A stretch of DNA of 64,000 nucleotides. It comes from Triplophysa rosa. Taxonomy: Eukaryota > Chordata > Actinopteri > Cypriniformes > Nemacheilidae. The translations under genes and the position numbers were made by a program. Numbering within the stretch: position 1 is the stretch's first letter; each line of letters opens with the position of its first letter. Location: assembly GCF_024868665.1 (NCBI RefSeq), contig NC_079894.1, positions 6,693,286-6,757,285 on the forward strand. The letters are read 5' to 3'. Of this stretch, positions 27,101 to 39,560 are shown one piece after another. A model generated the notes under the pieces. The model was not told the DNA's origin. It searched no databases and saw nothing but the letters and a program-made list of their open reading frames with translations.

Positions 27101-28544
27101 TGTTTACACAGTGGAGTCAATGCAGAGGATTCCTCTCATTTATTTTTTCAGTCAATTATATTGTTCTTTGTATTAACAATACTGTGTGGAATAGGGTCAC
27201 TCTCAGCTAACAAATTTTAATAATGCTAATGATGCATGTCTATGTTTTGTCATGGATACTATACATGGAACATATTAGGCTAAACATTATTATACAAGTT
27301 AATTATAAACTGGACAGATAAGTATAACTAAGGTTTATTTCCTTAAGCGGTTCAGTGTTTTTTTTTAAATTTACGGTTAAACTTGACTTGCGGTTAAACT
27401 TCTTGCGAACTTAAGGTAAAGATCTCCTGGATGTGATTCAGCAGGGGATACGGTAAATTAATGTGACCACACATTTATTCTTGCCCAGAAGTGTGAATCT
27501 CAGACACCTTCAAAAGTGCAAGCACCAAATGAGCGTGTTTTTATAAAGAACGATGCCTTCACAACATCATCAGATAATTGGGATTGATCGTTTTAGACCT
27601 TCTCACTTAATAGAGCTAACATTACAGGCTTAATTTCTTTTACTTTTGTGACTAAAAGCCTGACAAATGTCACATTTTAGCATTACATCTGAAAAATCGG
27701 TTGTGAAGTCTCCTCTCGAATTCAGATTCAATATTAACCAGTGTGTTTCCTGAGGTACAACTTTATGTTTTACTTATTGAGAGATCACACTCGAGATGAA
27801 TTCTACAAAGTGGCCTCCCTGTTGCAGTAGCAACAAAGGACGCCTGTTTGTTGCATCTAGTGCAGTAAAGATAGTACGCATTCTTATTTTATCAAAATAC
27901 ATACAAGCAAGCATACACTGCAGCTATCATTTCAGAGGAGGATTGTGGGCAATGAAAAATATAAGCTAAGGTGAATCCTCAAGACGGTTTAAATAATAGG
28001 TAGGCTACCTTAAAAAAAAATCTTGTCAGTTGAAGAAAATGATGGCCACCATCAGCACCTTTAAAAAAAGTACAAATACTGTATATACAGTATTTATTTT
28101 GCTGAAAATGTATAAATTGCCACTTTGGAATCACAACATTTTATCTGCGTTCTTAGCAGTTTTGAGATATTGAGCTGCAAAGTTTTTAAATTTGATTTGA
28201 ATATCGCTGCTGTCTTCTGAAACCTCGTATCTCCATATTTTTCGGATTTAAATTTTTTGTAATAAATCACCCTTTCTGTTTGTCAATAGGTTTTGCAAAT
28301 ATCTAACTGATAAAAAGGATTAGAGTGCTTGTCAATTTTGACAACACAGTATTTCATCTCTTAAAAAGTACAGTTTAAAAACAGTAAATTTGGAAGGACA
28401 GTGACGTTATAGAACCTTTCTGTTTTCTAAAAAAAAGCATCACAATGTAAATAAATTGTCACAGGATAAGAATACGTGAATAATTCAATTTTAGAGCTAA
28501 TAAAAACGTCAGATACAACCTTATAATGGGGAATATGCAAACAA

Positions 28545-29010
28545 TCTCAGCCAGCTCTGTTACATCCGGCACACATCGGAAACAATAGCGTTTTTCACTC
28601 GGTCGCTTCAAGATGCACATAGGATTACGGTCAACGGCGTGAGTCACATTATCTAAACACTACGTCATACATCGACAACCAAAAAGGAGAAGCGCTTCAG
28701 GTTATCTGTTTCAAGCTACATAAAAAGTTAACTTTGCACTCACGGAGGCATGATCACAAAGGCATATATAGAAATGTTCAGCCGTAGTGTTGTCGGTGTG
28801 CTATAATTTGAACGTTTTCTTACTAAACACATCGCTATCGCTTGATGACAAATGACCTCAGTGCAATGAGAGCGGAAGTGGCTTAGCTGGCTGAGATTGT
28901 AGCGGAAGTACATCATCGCCCCGTATGCATATACCCCGTTCACAGCGAAATGAAACGAAAAGGAAAGTGACAGAAAACGACGAGTCGGTCATGTAAAGGT
29001 TAGTCCTCCG
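28545..29010. promoter_or_regulatory. CpG-richer patch with ETS-like sites, possible orphan promoter
   Basis: Within AT-rich DNA this patch has many CpGs and two direct GCGGAAGT words (28871-28878 GCGGAAGT, again near 28901), the core bound by ETS-family factors. A donor-like AAAG|GTTAGT follows at about 28998. No protein-coding exon is recognisable, so it could be a noncoding-RNA promoter, a distal enhancer or chance. Low confidence. Confidence 0.25.
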
Positions 29011-30867
29011 TGCAGTGCGATTTTTTTATGGACATTTATTTTTAATATTTGATTCACGTCATCATGACAACATTCAGCCAACAATACTACATGACTTAAA
29101 ATAACAGCACCCCAGGAGAATATGTGAATAGGCATGTATGTTATGCAAACGTATTTTTTGATCTATATTTATATCCTTCAGATGTAAAGCAAAGGGTATT
29201 AATGTCTGTTAATAATTTAGGTTTCTACATTATAATCCTAGGAAATAATCTTTTACATGGCTCAACCCCAGGAATAAGGGCTTTTAAAAACTGGTAAAAG
29301 CAGCGGCCAGTAAGAGCACCGTGTTTAATGCTCAAAATACGATGATCAAGAAACACAAAAATAAATCGCATCTAAAGGAAAAGCTTGATCTTTGTCGGGG
29401 TATGAAAACTTATTTTGTATATACAGTATGCTTACATTTTTTTTGAATCTGCAACTTTGTTTAATTAGTTTACTAACTTGCTGCAGATGTCAAGTATATT
29501 AGCAGCACACTCGAGCAGTAAACAAAAGCAGCATCTTGTGAAACCGCAAACTGAGCACGAATCATCCTGGGAGATGCCTGCACGCTTTCAGACCGGTGTT
29601 ATGGTTGCGCGATCCACACAACCACAACACCTCACCTGAAAACAGACCGATTTACAGCTATCTGCTCCTTTCACACTTCATTTCAAGGTTAGCTTAATTT
29701 GATGCTAATGATTCAACGTGTAACACCGGCTATGTTAGGTGTATCGAGAACTCTGTCTCCAGGTATTCTGGAAGCCACATCTGGAGATGCCCTGTGCACA
29801 TCCTTAGGGTAATCTGATAGAATAATGAATCTTCAAGCGAGTGAGGTATGGTGCCTCGCAGTACTGTTTGCTTAAGCCACCCTTTTATGTGGAGACACAT
29901 GGTGTGCTCAGAAAGAGGTCTTCTGGGGTTTCTGACAGATGGCATGGCTCACAGATAAAGACAGCATCAATGTGACTAAAAGCTCAACGCTGCAGGTCTC
30001 TAATAGAGACCCACTGTAATATGGCATATGCCTCTTTGATTTACTTGAAGGCTCTGTTCTTGCTTTTCAAGGACCTGCAGGTTAAGAATTTGAGGAGGAA
30101 ATGGTGCATCATGTCATCTTCAGTTCAGCATTCAAGCTTGAAAAATATGCATCGTTACACTTTGGAGGCCATGTGTACATAGACTCATGCGTTAAACTGA
30201 CAGGTATTTAATATTCTTGACTGACTGTCCACAATGTCACAGTGAAACTCAGAAACCGATTCCACAGCATCAAGCCTGTGATTGGTTTGTTTCATCTGTG
30301 ACATTTATGGCAAGTCTTTCAAAACGCTCTCGGCTTTGCCAGTCAAACTCATGCTACATTTACAAAGAATTGTGGCAGAAAGAATATTTGACCCATAATA
30401 GCAAATTTCACATCAAAGCTAATATACTTTATTTACACAAGTCAATCTGTACATCAAATCTCAGATAGCTGTCTTTAATCAAATTAGCAGTGAAAGCGTT
30501 GGTGTATATAGGCTGGATTATTTATAGCAGGTAGCCTACTGAGGTGACTATAACTGAGCGTGTGAAATCAAGAATATACATAATGAGGGTGACAAAACGA
30601 TTCAGCGACTCTGAAAGGGGCACGGTGGTGTGTGCTGTAGGTGTTAGTGGATGTATGTCAGAAACAGTGGGTAATCAAGTAGAGTCAAAAGTGAGTTAAG
30701 GTTTTGTGAAAAACATCCAGCAGGCCTTACAGAAGAGGATGCAGATACACTTTACTTTGTCTGTGTTACAGTGTAATTATATACAGTATTTAAAGTATTG
30801 TGGCATTTTTAGTGGCATTTTCACGCCACCCCTCTCGTTCAAAGCACTACAGGGGCTGAGAGCGGAT

Positions 30868-31215
30868 TAAAGGGATACTTCACCCAAAAATGACAATTCT
30901 GTCATCATTTACACACCTACGAGTTGTTGCAAATCTGTATAAATTTCTTTATTCTGATGAACACAGAGAACGATTTTTGTAAGAATGCTTATAACCAAAC
31001 AGATCTTGCCCCCCATTGACTCCCATATTAGGAAAAATTACTTTATCATTTTTTTTGTTCTGTTGAACACAAAAGAAGATATTTTGGAGAACGTAGGACA
31101 GAAAACAGTTCAGGGGCACTTTTGACGACCAAATTGTATTTTTTCCTACTATGGTAGTCAATGGGGGGCAAGATCTGTTTGGTTATAAACATTCTTCCAA
31201 AAATCGTTCTTTTAC
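30868..31215. mobile_element. Hairpin MITE, copy D (right end truncated)
   Basis: Left end TTAAAGGGATACTTCACCC, then TTCTGTCATCATTTACACAC, inverted AACCAAACAGATCTTGCCCC and GGGGCAAGATCTGTTTGGTT blocks. The right arm stops after AACATTCTTCCAAAAATCGT instead of running to the terminal CCCTTTAA, so about 90 bases of the right end are lost. Confidence 0.75.
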
Positions 31216-33289
31216 ACAAATGTAAGTGGAGTGTAGACAGCTCTCAGAGGAGTCTGGTGAGAAATTCCTAAGAAACCAATTAAAACAGAAGGGAGGGAGT
31301 TAAAAACACCGCCTGTAATGCACTGTCCTCCAGAGTCTCTATAGGAGACTCTCTGCTGGCTTTACTGAAGGGCCACAATTGTAGGGACTGACAGTTTATG
31401 GTGCATTGACAAGAGAATACTTTATCGACAATATTTGATGTCCAAATGTGTTAAAGCACCACTTCGCTAACAAAATGTCTTCTGTTGAAATCCCACTAAA
31501 GGAACCATGTGTGCCTTAAAAGACACTAAGGGGTGGTTTACTAAAGATCTTCAATGCTTTCTCAAGTTTAGAGTGCCTATAATGACTGACTTGCACAAGA
31601 AACAGTCACCTCAGCAGCTGTTGACCTTCATTAAAAAATATGTAAAAATAAGTTGTCATGTTGCAGCTAATGTCGATTCAATTACAAAGATGTTTCAAAC
31701 GGCAATAAAATGTAAAAACATATTGGCCAATCAAAATGGTTGCATGAAAAGGCAAGTTGGACACGAGCAAAATGTCCCTTTTTTATCAAAACTCACCACT
31801 ATGACATTACAAGTAAACTCATTTGGTCAATGTACCTGAAAGAAAGAACATCTTTAAGGCTTTGTAAAATTGTTAGAAAATACAAACTTAAAAAATGTAT
31901 TTGAGTCTGGGGTCTTAAAGAACCACTTGAGCAATTAATGTTGGATCTAAACGTCTTTTAAAGCAATTTCACTATGTTTGTAAGAAGCATATTTTGATTC
32001 AGCCAGAAAGCTGTTTTGAGGGAGATGTCTCCCTTGCACTGCTTTTCACTTACTCGGCAGTTACAAAACAAAAACTCAGAATATTAAAATTGAATCATCC
32101 TACCTCAAATTGCTTGGTAATAAAAAACAATAACGCAAAATAAAACAAGAAAACGGGAGTCATAAAATGTGTATGCATGCATGCTAAATGGAGAAAACTC
32201 AGCCTCTTGGCAAAAAATATACAGAATTTCACACGCTGCCCACTCCTATTGTTAGGCCATAATTGAAGCACTTAAGCAGTAAAATCAGTACTGCCGAGTA
32301 TTGCTGTCAAATAAATTCTTATCCTTAATACAGCAAACATCGCGATGGGGTATAACTGACCATCAATCCTCAAACTCCTCACAAACCACATATAAATGAG
32401 AGCTAAATTACTGTTCAAGTAAACTAAGCAAATAAAATTCACCATGCTCTGCCAGCAACTCACTGAAGGACGTCTCAGCCGAAACGTTTGTATTATTCCC
32501 CTGACACCTTTCATAAAAACAGACCATGTCTGTTGTTCTTCAGTAAACAAAAGCCAGTATAAACTGCAATCTTATGGCAAATCACTTGTCAGGTTTTATG
32601 GTTGCTGGGAAAAGAAACAATAAAACAGTTATATTTAAAAACCTAGCATCGGAAAGATGACATGTTTATTATGTCCATTTACATGTGAAATTCAAAGCAA
32701 GGCACAAAAAGATTTCTGTAGAACAAGACTGAAGTTTTACAAAAGCCTGTCTGATGTCCACTCAAAGCGGATATAAAAAAATATCTTTCAATCCCTTTCA
32801 TATTTAAGTTTTAAAGGGAATTTTATAGTTTCATGCAATATGTATAATGATAAATCTATTTGGTTCCATTTAATATTTTTCCTGTGCCCATTCATTTCCT
32901 ATCACGATCAAAAGTAAAAAATAATTGACTTTTAGGACCATTTTGTCTTTTTGATTCACACTCATTAAGGATTTTTCTGCTCACATAGATAGCAGGTGTC
33001 ACAAAAGTCGACAAGTTTCGTACAAATTAGACATAGAACGTTCCCTGTTTTACATTCATTTCCTATGGCTGCCATTTTTGATCAAGACCCACAAGTGTGA
33101 CTGTTTTCAAGACCATTTAGCCTTTTTGAATCATGTCAATAATTTTGTCAATGTTTGTGTTCACATAGCCAGTGCCACAAGTCACGTAGCATTGAGTGAA
33201 AAAAAAAATTCTGTCAAATCTGACCGAAGAGTATCAGAGGTTCAAAGAACAATTTTACATAGAACGAGTCTGATTATTCATATAAAACT

Positions 33290-34411
33290 TTTATTTCAAC
33301 TGAAGAACAAATTCAAGTTACAACAATAAGCAAATTCTGTTCCCGAAAACAAGTGATTTAATAGTCTACCTGTACCTTAATCCATAATAGGCAAGTTTTC
33401 TGTTTTCAAAACAATGACCAAGAATTCTAATGACCATCTAAAGCAGTGGTCACCAACCCTGCTCCTGGAGATCGACTGTCCTGAAGATTTCAGCTCCAAC
33501 CCCAATCAAACACACCTGAACTATCTAATCAAGGTGTTCAGGTTTGCTTGATAATTACAGACAGGTGTGCTGAAGCAGGGTTGGAGCTGCAGTCTGCAGG
33601 ACGGTCGATCTCCAGGAACAGGGTTGGTGACCACTGATCTAAAGGATGCAATGGGGAAATGAAGGACAGATGTGTTTATAATGTAACTGCATAAGTGACA
33701 AATCATACGGTCAAAAATCAATCGCATCAAAGATCAGTTTCAGAGAGGCACAGAATCATCTATCCTTGGCATAACATGTGCTAAATAACGTAAAACAGAG
33801 GGGTAAGAATGAGATCTCACAAACATGTGCAGCTAATATAGCTTATATTGTAACTCCACAGACAGGACATCATTTTAGCATACTTGCAGGTACATTTTCT
33901 CTTTGAATATGATTATGTCATGACATAGCAGTTGCTAGTAAAACAAAAGTTATGCATTTAAAAAAAGGGGCGAGGAATGTCACCAAAACCAAATTTCCCA
34001 AACCTGCAGTCATTATTGGGGTGTTGATAACACCTCTGTGCATTGTTACAGCGAACCTTACGATAAACTTGTTCTGTGCTAATATCTCATAGGGTGGTAT
34101 ATGCATTAAACACTTGATCTGGACCAATATTCCTGTAACAAAAACAAAACTCTACAGTACTCTAGAGAACATGCGAACAAGCTCCAACACTGACATCCAA
34201 ACACTCCAAACAACATTCTGCCATTGCATCTCTTCACAAACCACTGAATTATCTATTCTACCAGACACATCCTAGCCAACAATCATCACTATTTCTTTCA
34301 ACAAGATGTGTGATTTAATGATAACAAAACCCTTGAAATATTTGCGAAACCTGTATCGTCGTCCCAAAAGTGCAACTAGCAACCAAATCCGGTAAAGTTG
34401 AGATTTTGTGT
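33290..34411 (-). other. Probable socs6 3' UTR
   Basis: Minus-strand sequence after the socs6 stop codon, ending near an AATAAA at about 33290-33295. It contains the 193-bp hAT MITE. Extent is inferred from the signal only; earlier cleavage would exclude the MITE. Confidence 0.4.
33444..33636. mobile_element. 193-bp hAT MITE with ATCTAAAG target duplication
   Basis: Perfect terminal inverted repeats CAGTGGTCACCAACCCTG and CAGGGTTGGTGACCACTG, flanked by identical 8-bp repeats ATCTAAAG at 33436-33443 and 33637-33644. No coding capacity. It lies in the likely 3' UTR of socs6, downstream of the stop codon and upstream of a minus-strand AATAAA near 33290. Confidence 0.92.
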
Positions 34412-36010
34412 TCAGTAGTGCTTTTCCTGCAGGTAATCTTTCATTTTGTTCGGTAAAGGCAATTTCTGGATGAGATCTATCCGTGTGTACTGCCGGATAA
34501 CAAATCGACACAGGTACTGCAGTGACCGCACCTGCATAAACCTCGAAACAGGATTGGTCAGTCGAACAGGATACGTTGCAGACCCTGGCAAGCGTGATCT
34601 TGAGTAACAAAACGCTCCGGTCTCAGAATCCTTAATGGAATTATCAATAAGATCCACGATGGATATATGACCCTCAATGTCGGGCTGCTCGTAGAAGCTG
34701 AAACTGCCGTTGGAGTGTTCAATCCTCGTGTGGAGCGTCTTACCCTGCGAGCGAAAGCTTAAGCTTAGAAGATACCTATCGTCCGAACTGTCGCGGACTA
34801 GAAAGGAACCATCTGGAAGATTTGTTAGCTTCTCCTCAGCCTCCCATCTTGTAATGGGTCCCCAATACCATCCCTGCCTGGCCAGCTTTTTCAGTTCTGC
34901 CGTGAGACTTGTAACCACCATGGGCCCGCTGCTCTGCACGGCATCGTAGACCCGCTGCACTCCCGGAGCCGAATTCGGGTCAAAGTTGAGATGGTGCATG
35001 ACTCTCTCTGCAACCTGAGCATGGGTACTGCCAAACCCAGAGAAGCTTCTCTGGAGATAACTATTGGGCAACGGAGGTAGCAAGGGAGAAAGAGGGGCTT
35101 CGAGTGCGGAGCCCTGCAGCAAGACATTTGCAGTGTTTAAAAAGAGCTGATTCACGGATGACTCCATGAAGATGTCTGGTGACAGAAGATCCTGATCAAT
35201 AGGCTCCTCATCTGCATGAAGAGATTGGCATCCATCTGACTGTGGAACAACATCCATGGCTGTGGCGCTGTCTAAGCAAAAAGAGCGTGAACCCTCCTCA
35301 TCGGGATATAGTCCATCATCTAAAGGCAATGTGTACTGAATATAATCCTGAGCTGCGAGACCAAGAACTACAGGCATGTGTTCATCTATTTCAAGATGTA
35401 AATCGTTGTTGTCAGAGTTAGAGTGATGGTCTGGCACACATCTGGTGATTTTCAGCGAATTACTAGATTCTTCAAACAGACTGTCTCTATGGAGGTCCAG
35501 GAAGTCTCGGCGCACACTGTCGAGAGCTGGACTTGGATGCGAAGAGTCCATTAACGCGTTCACCTTTACGTCTACTTTAACGCACGTCTCCTCCGAGTTC
35601 GCTGGTCTGAGAGGCCATGGGGTGGGACTGTAATGGTGAATATGAATGGATGTGGAACGCTGGGACTTCATGTCACTTAGACTAATGGGTGCAGAAGAGG
35701 AGGAGAAGGTGCCATCATCTATGGAGCCTAGAGACGGAGAACCACCTTTGACCTTTGGTTTCTGTTTAGCCGACAGTCTCCTTTTCAAGGTGCCCATGAG
35801 ACCCTCACTCTTAGACCGGACTTTGGGTCTTTTTTCGTCCTCATTATCCATGTCACCGCTGACAAGATCTTTGCTGTAGCATCCTCCAAACAGAGAGTCC
35901 TCAGCAGAGAAATCGGCTGACAGGTCTGGCTGTGAAACGGCATATTCGCTTTCTTCTTTGCCTTTAATGTTAAACGACTTCCTTATTGTCTTCAGACTGA
36001 TCTTCTTCAT
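34412..36010 (-). CDS. socs6: socs6, suppressor of cytokine signalling 6
   Basis: Cytoplasmic adaptor whose SH2 domain binds phosphotyrosine on receptors such as KIT and whose SOCS box recruits the elongin B/C-CUL5 ubiquitin ligase. Single uninterrupted coding exon, 532 aa (human 535). The start MKKISLKTIRKSFNIKGKEE at 36010 matches the family; an in-frame ATG at 36091 would add 27 unrelated residues and is rejected. Order: basic N-terminus, KSEGLMGTLKRRLSAKQKPK motif, serine-rich low-complexity part, conserved YSPTPWPLRP and DYIQYTLPLDDG blocks, FDPNSAPGVQRVYDAVQSSG, SH2 domain from WYWGPITRWEAEEKL with the arginine of GSFLVRDSSDDRYLL, then the SOCS box SLQYLCRFVIRQYTRIDLIQ and LPLPNKMKDYLQEKHY. 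No break. Probably the b paralogue, judged from neighbours. Confidence 0.97.
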   Translation of the reverse strand: MKKISLKTIRKSFNIKGKEESEYAVSQPDLSADFSAEDSLFGGCYSKDLVSGDMDNEDEKRPKVRSKSEGLMGTLKRRLSAKQKPKVKGGSPSLGSIDDGTFSSSSAPISLSDMKSQRSTSIHIHHYSPTPWPLRPANSEETCVKVDVKVNALMDSSHPSPALDSVRRDFLDLHRDSLFEESSNSLKITRCVPDHHSNSDNNDLHLEIDEHMPVVLGLAAQDYIQYTLPLDDGLYPDEEGSRSFCLDSATAMDVVPQSDGCQSLHADEEPIDQDLLSPDIFMESSVNQLFLNTANVLLQGSALEAPLSPLLPPLPNSYLQRSFSGFGSTHAQVAERVMHHLNFDPNSAPGVQRVYDAVQSSGPMVVTSLTAELKKLARQGWYWGPITRWEAEEKLTNLPDGSFLVRDSSDDRYLLSLSFRSQGKTLHTRIEHSNGSFSFYEQPDIEGHISIVDLIDNSIKDSETGAFCYSRSRLPGSATYPVRLTNPVSRFMQVRSLQYLCRFVIRQYTRIDLIQKLPLPNKMKDYLQEKHY

Positions 36011-37400
36011 TCTGAAGGCTCCCCCTTGAGAATTTGGAGGGGGATTATGCACAATGTTCTGGTGATGAAGGAGATGTATGTGAACACTCACACATAGCTA
36101 ATTACATATGATACACGACTGTCATACCTAGAAAACAAAAAGAACAACAAGGATGTACAATTCATTCCAAAACTGACACAAACATTTGATAAACATGAAA
36201 AAGCATTCACAGACTATTTTACTTCTGTAATTGACATTTGTTAAACAAGATATTCAACTGAAAAAGTGTAAAGGAGAACTATAAAACTGGACTTTGGTGG
36301 TCGAAAAGAAGGTTTCCACCATTTCAAACATGTACAACTTTTTCAAAGTACAAACTATGTAGTCTCTCAATAAATTAGGCCTTGAACGCTGTATGCGCAG
36401 CAAAATAATAATTAATAAAAAAGCAAAATGCTGTGTACTATAGCTTTAAGAACTGTACCGTATGTCACCGCATCATGTTAAGATCAAGACAAACATCATC
36501 ATCTTTTTTTTGTTTAGAATATCATGCACAAATGGATTATGCCAGGGACAACCAATAAAAGAACTAGGATTTGTTTTGATTTCATATAGGCTTTGATACC
36601 TGTTATGTATGGGTTCCATATTAAGGTATTAAGCATCGCTTAAGAATATGTATTGGGTTATGAACTTGCCAGGTAATGGCAATGTTATTTTTGATGAAAC
36701 CATAAACATTTAAAATTCACTGAGATTGTCCACATTTTTGTGTAATAGGCACAAATATTTCTGCCATGTTGCCTAGTATTGAATCTAGTTGTTTTCAAAA
36801 CTGTGTATAAGTTAAACACATTCTCCATCTTACAATAGTATACTAATACGATTCTGTCACTTTGTAGTTTAGCTATTGTTAACTACCAATGTAAACTCAA
36901 AATTCAGTGCCATCTTTAAACACTCCGTGCTAAATGCTGGCGTGGCTAAAGCTTTAAGAGCAGTTAGCAGTCATGCTAACCTATTCAGGCCCTGTGCGTT
37001 AAATATCACTACCGTCTAATAATGCTATACAATCTTAACCATCAAAACAAAGGGGTAATATTTACACACAAATAATAACGATACGTTACCTGTCGTGTCT
37101 TTAATATACTGTCAACTTACAGCAGATTTCATATCAGAGTCCGGAGAGCTAAGACGTCACATCAGGAGACATTACTGTACTGTACGGCTAGCTAACGTTA
37201 GACACCTGAAGCCATACAACATCTCAGAAACGAGTCCTGTTTTCACACAGCCAATGAATAATGGCACTTTATGACTGCGCTTTGCGGTACATGAATCGCG
37301 TGTGTTGTGACGGTTGTAAATGTTGAGGATATTCGGCGTTTGAAACTTTTCTCCAGCTAGCGCTGGCTAGCGTTGCTCTCTGTGCTGCTGTCGTCTCTTT
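36011..37400 (-). promoter_or_regulatory. socs6 5' UTR exons, intron and CpG-rich promoter
   Basis: A minus-strand acceptor TTTTCTAG|GTATGACAG sits at 36128, 118 bases before the start codon, so the coding exon begins in the 5' UTR at 36127. Matching donors lie upstream at ACAG|GTAACG (37090) or TGCT|GTAAGT (37121). This gives a noncoding first exon in a CpG-richer, GC-box-like stretch at 37120-37480. The about 0.95-kb intron shows no repeats I recognise. On the plus strand GATG|GGTGAGT at about 37490 could be the donor of a divergent transcript, but nothing else supports it. Confidence 0.5.
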
Positions 37401-39067
37401 GTTGGCCGTTGCATCATGGGAACGAGTGGGGGGAGACTCGTCGCTGTCTGCTTGGGCTTGAACAACGGAAGCTTCAAAGTGTGGCTGATGGGTGAGTAAA
37501 GTATACAAAAACAATAAAACCAAGTAAAGGTAGATTTTAAAACCAGGTTTATGAAAGTTTATGAAATTACAAATGTGTAACAAAAAAAATATTGTGTTGC
37601 ATATTAGCCATAGTCTATATGAGGTTATCTACTGCAAGTATAACATCACTGTATATTAACAAAAAATGTAAAGTATAACAGAAATTGAAATGTATTTATT
37701 TATTTTCGTTGTATGCATTTTAGGCTTTAAGCGTGAGCCTCTAATGTTTACTCGTTATTAAAGGATGATTTTCACTGTAAACACAGAGCTTCTGCAACAG
37801 GGATTCAATACTTATCCAAACAGATTTTTATCTTTGTTTATAAATCATAATTTGTATTGTTTTGTTGATATTTTAACGTGTCATTGATCAAAACATTTGC
37901 AATTTCATAAACTTTTATTTATTTAAGGTTATATTTTAACAATATACCGTATGTGTATTTCTGTGTCTTTGTATACAGACATGATTTTAATTCTCTTCAT
38001 ATTTAATTACACTAGACATAATTAGATACATTCTTTGTGGCACCACTGTCATAGTGGGATAGTTATCTAGAGAGCCAGAGCAAACTAAAGCATGTGGCAA
38101 GTGATTTCACTGAAGCATGACATGTGACAGAAAGAGCAGAGGAGGATGCTTGCTGGGCACACACGCAATATGATTATATGTCCATCAAAAACACAAGAGG
38201 GATATGAGTGAAATCATCACTGTAAAGCTGTAGAATATGTTGTTCGATAAAAATTCTGACATTTGAATTGGAGGCTTAGATAACTTGTGTCGGGCCGGAT
38301 GCTTTAGCAAGAGTGCCCATTTTTCTCCATCTAATATCATTGTAGCTCATTTGTGAGTTAATGTTCTGTGGGAAGGGATTTTTTTATTTGTCGGCTCACC
38401 AGTCATATACAGAAGTGAAAGCCATCAGTCTACATTAATATTTTTTATTCAGTTTTTAACGATGTAGAAAACAATCACACATAGTTAAAAAGTATTACAC
38501 ATACTGATTTTGGACGAAATTGTGATGACATTATGTGTATCATCATGTTACAGAAGAAATGAGAGAGCTTTGAAAAAACTAATGCCAACTTCTAGCTGCA
38601 GCTCACAGGAAAATGCAAAAGCTCCAGACTGTTTGTTGTGCTTTTGCACATCAGACTTTCAGATGATTAAAATGCGGTCTAATTAGTGTCAGTAATATTT
38701 TAAAGCAGGCGCTTGTGCATGCCACGGCCAGGCTAATTGATGTCATACTCTTTCTCTTTGTTGTTCTTTCCACCCTGTTTAACTGACAGAGCTGTTTGTG
38801 GTCAGGTGTACTGAAAGCTACAATGAGGAGACAGTTACTCTGCTGAGGAATAATGACCTCCTCCTTAACCAAGTACAGTATCTCTCTCACAGACTTTACA
38901 TCTACGCTGTTACTGTGAGGCAGATTTTGACTTTATAGAACGTGATTATATTTACATTTATACATTGGGTAGACTAGGTCATACACATACATCTGATCAG
39001 TTCATATTTCCGAAAATCACATTCTTCTTTGACATGCATTACAGTTGTTGCCATTATCACTGAATAT

Positions 39068-39506
39068 TAAAGGGATACTTCACCCAAAAATGAAAATTCT
39101 GTCATCATTTACATACCTTCGAGTTGTTCCAAATCTGATTAAATTTCTTTGTTCTGATGAACACAGAGAAAGATATTTGGACGAATGCTTGTAACCAAAC
39201 TGATTTTGCCCTCCCATTGACTACCATAGTAGGAAAAATTACTTTATAATATTTTTGTTCTGTTGAACACATAAGACATTTTGAAGAATGTAGGACAGCA
39301 AACAGTTCTGGGGCACTTTTGACTACCATTGTATTTTTTCATACTATGGTAGTCAATGGGGGGCAAAATCTGTCTGGTTACAAGCATTCTTCCAAATATC
39401 TTTCTCTGTGTTTATCAGAACAAAGAAATTTACACAGATTTGGAACAACTCGAAGGTGAGTAAATGATGACAGAATTTTCATTTTAGGGTGCAAGTGTCC
39501 CTTTAA
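39068..39506. mobile_element. Full-length hairpin MITE, copy E
   Basis: The best-preserved family member, 439 bp. It starts TTAAAGGGATACTTCACCC and ends GTGCAAGTGTCCCTTTAA. Inverted pairs include CTGTCATCATTTACATACCT / GTAAATGATGACAGAATTTT and AAGATATTTGGACGAATGCT / AGCATTCTTCCAAATATCTT. Flanking ATTAA/TTAAT is part of the symmetric end, so the target duplication cannot be separated from the inverted repeat. Confidence 0.85.
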
Positions 39507-39560
39507 TATCATTGAAAAAAGATGAGAAATCCTTCCACCCTTTTATAATTTTGGGTATTG

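Larger units (their letters stand above)
23525..33285. other. Long noncoding stretch between cbln2 and socs6
   Basis: About 10 kb of AT-rich DNA with only short, composition-driven reading frames and no recognisable exon. It contains two hairpin MITEs (23840-24196, 30868-31215), a SINE-like fragment near 24300 (GGGCAGTGGCGCAGC), a small palindrome AAATACTGTATATACAGTATTT near 28074, and a locally CpG-richer patch at 28545-29010. In mammals the matching interval is a large gene desert, so conserved enhancers may be present, but they cannot be recognised from one sequence. Confidence 0.5.

Noticed and set aside
28459..28943. Two minus-strand frames of 62 and 67 codons as possible exons
   Set aside because: No recognisable domain, no flanking splice sites forming a gene, and low complexity; chance frames in a CpG-richer patch.
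31507..31839. 110-codon plus-strand frame
   Set aside because: No similarity to a known family, no promoter or splice context; length is within chance for this much intergenic DNA.
34710..35879. Several plus-strand frames inside socs6
   Set aside because: All are antisense to the intact socs6 coding exon, which has clear SH2 and SOCS-box homology.
36011..36091. Upstream in-frame ATG for socs6
   Set aside because: It would add 27 residues absent from the family and lies in the 5' UTR part of the exon; MKKISLKT at 36010 is the conserved start.
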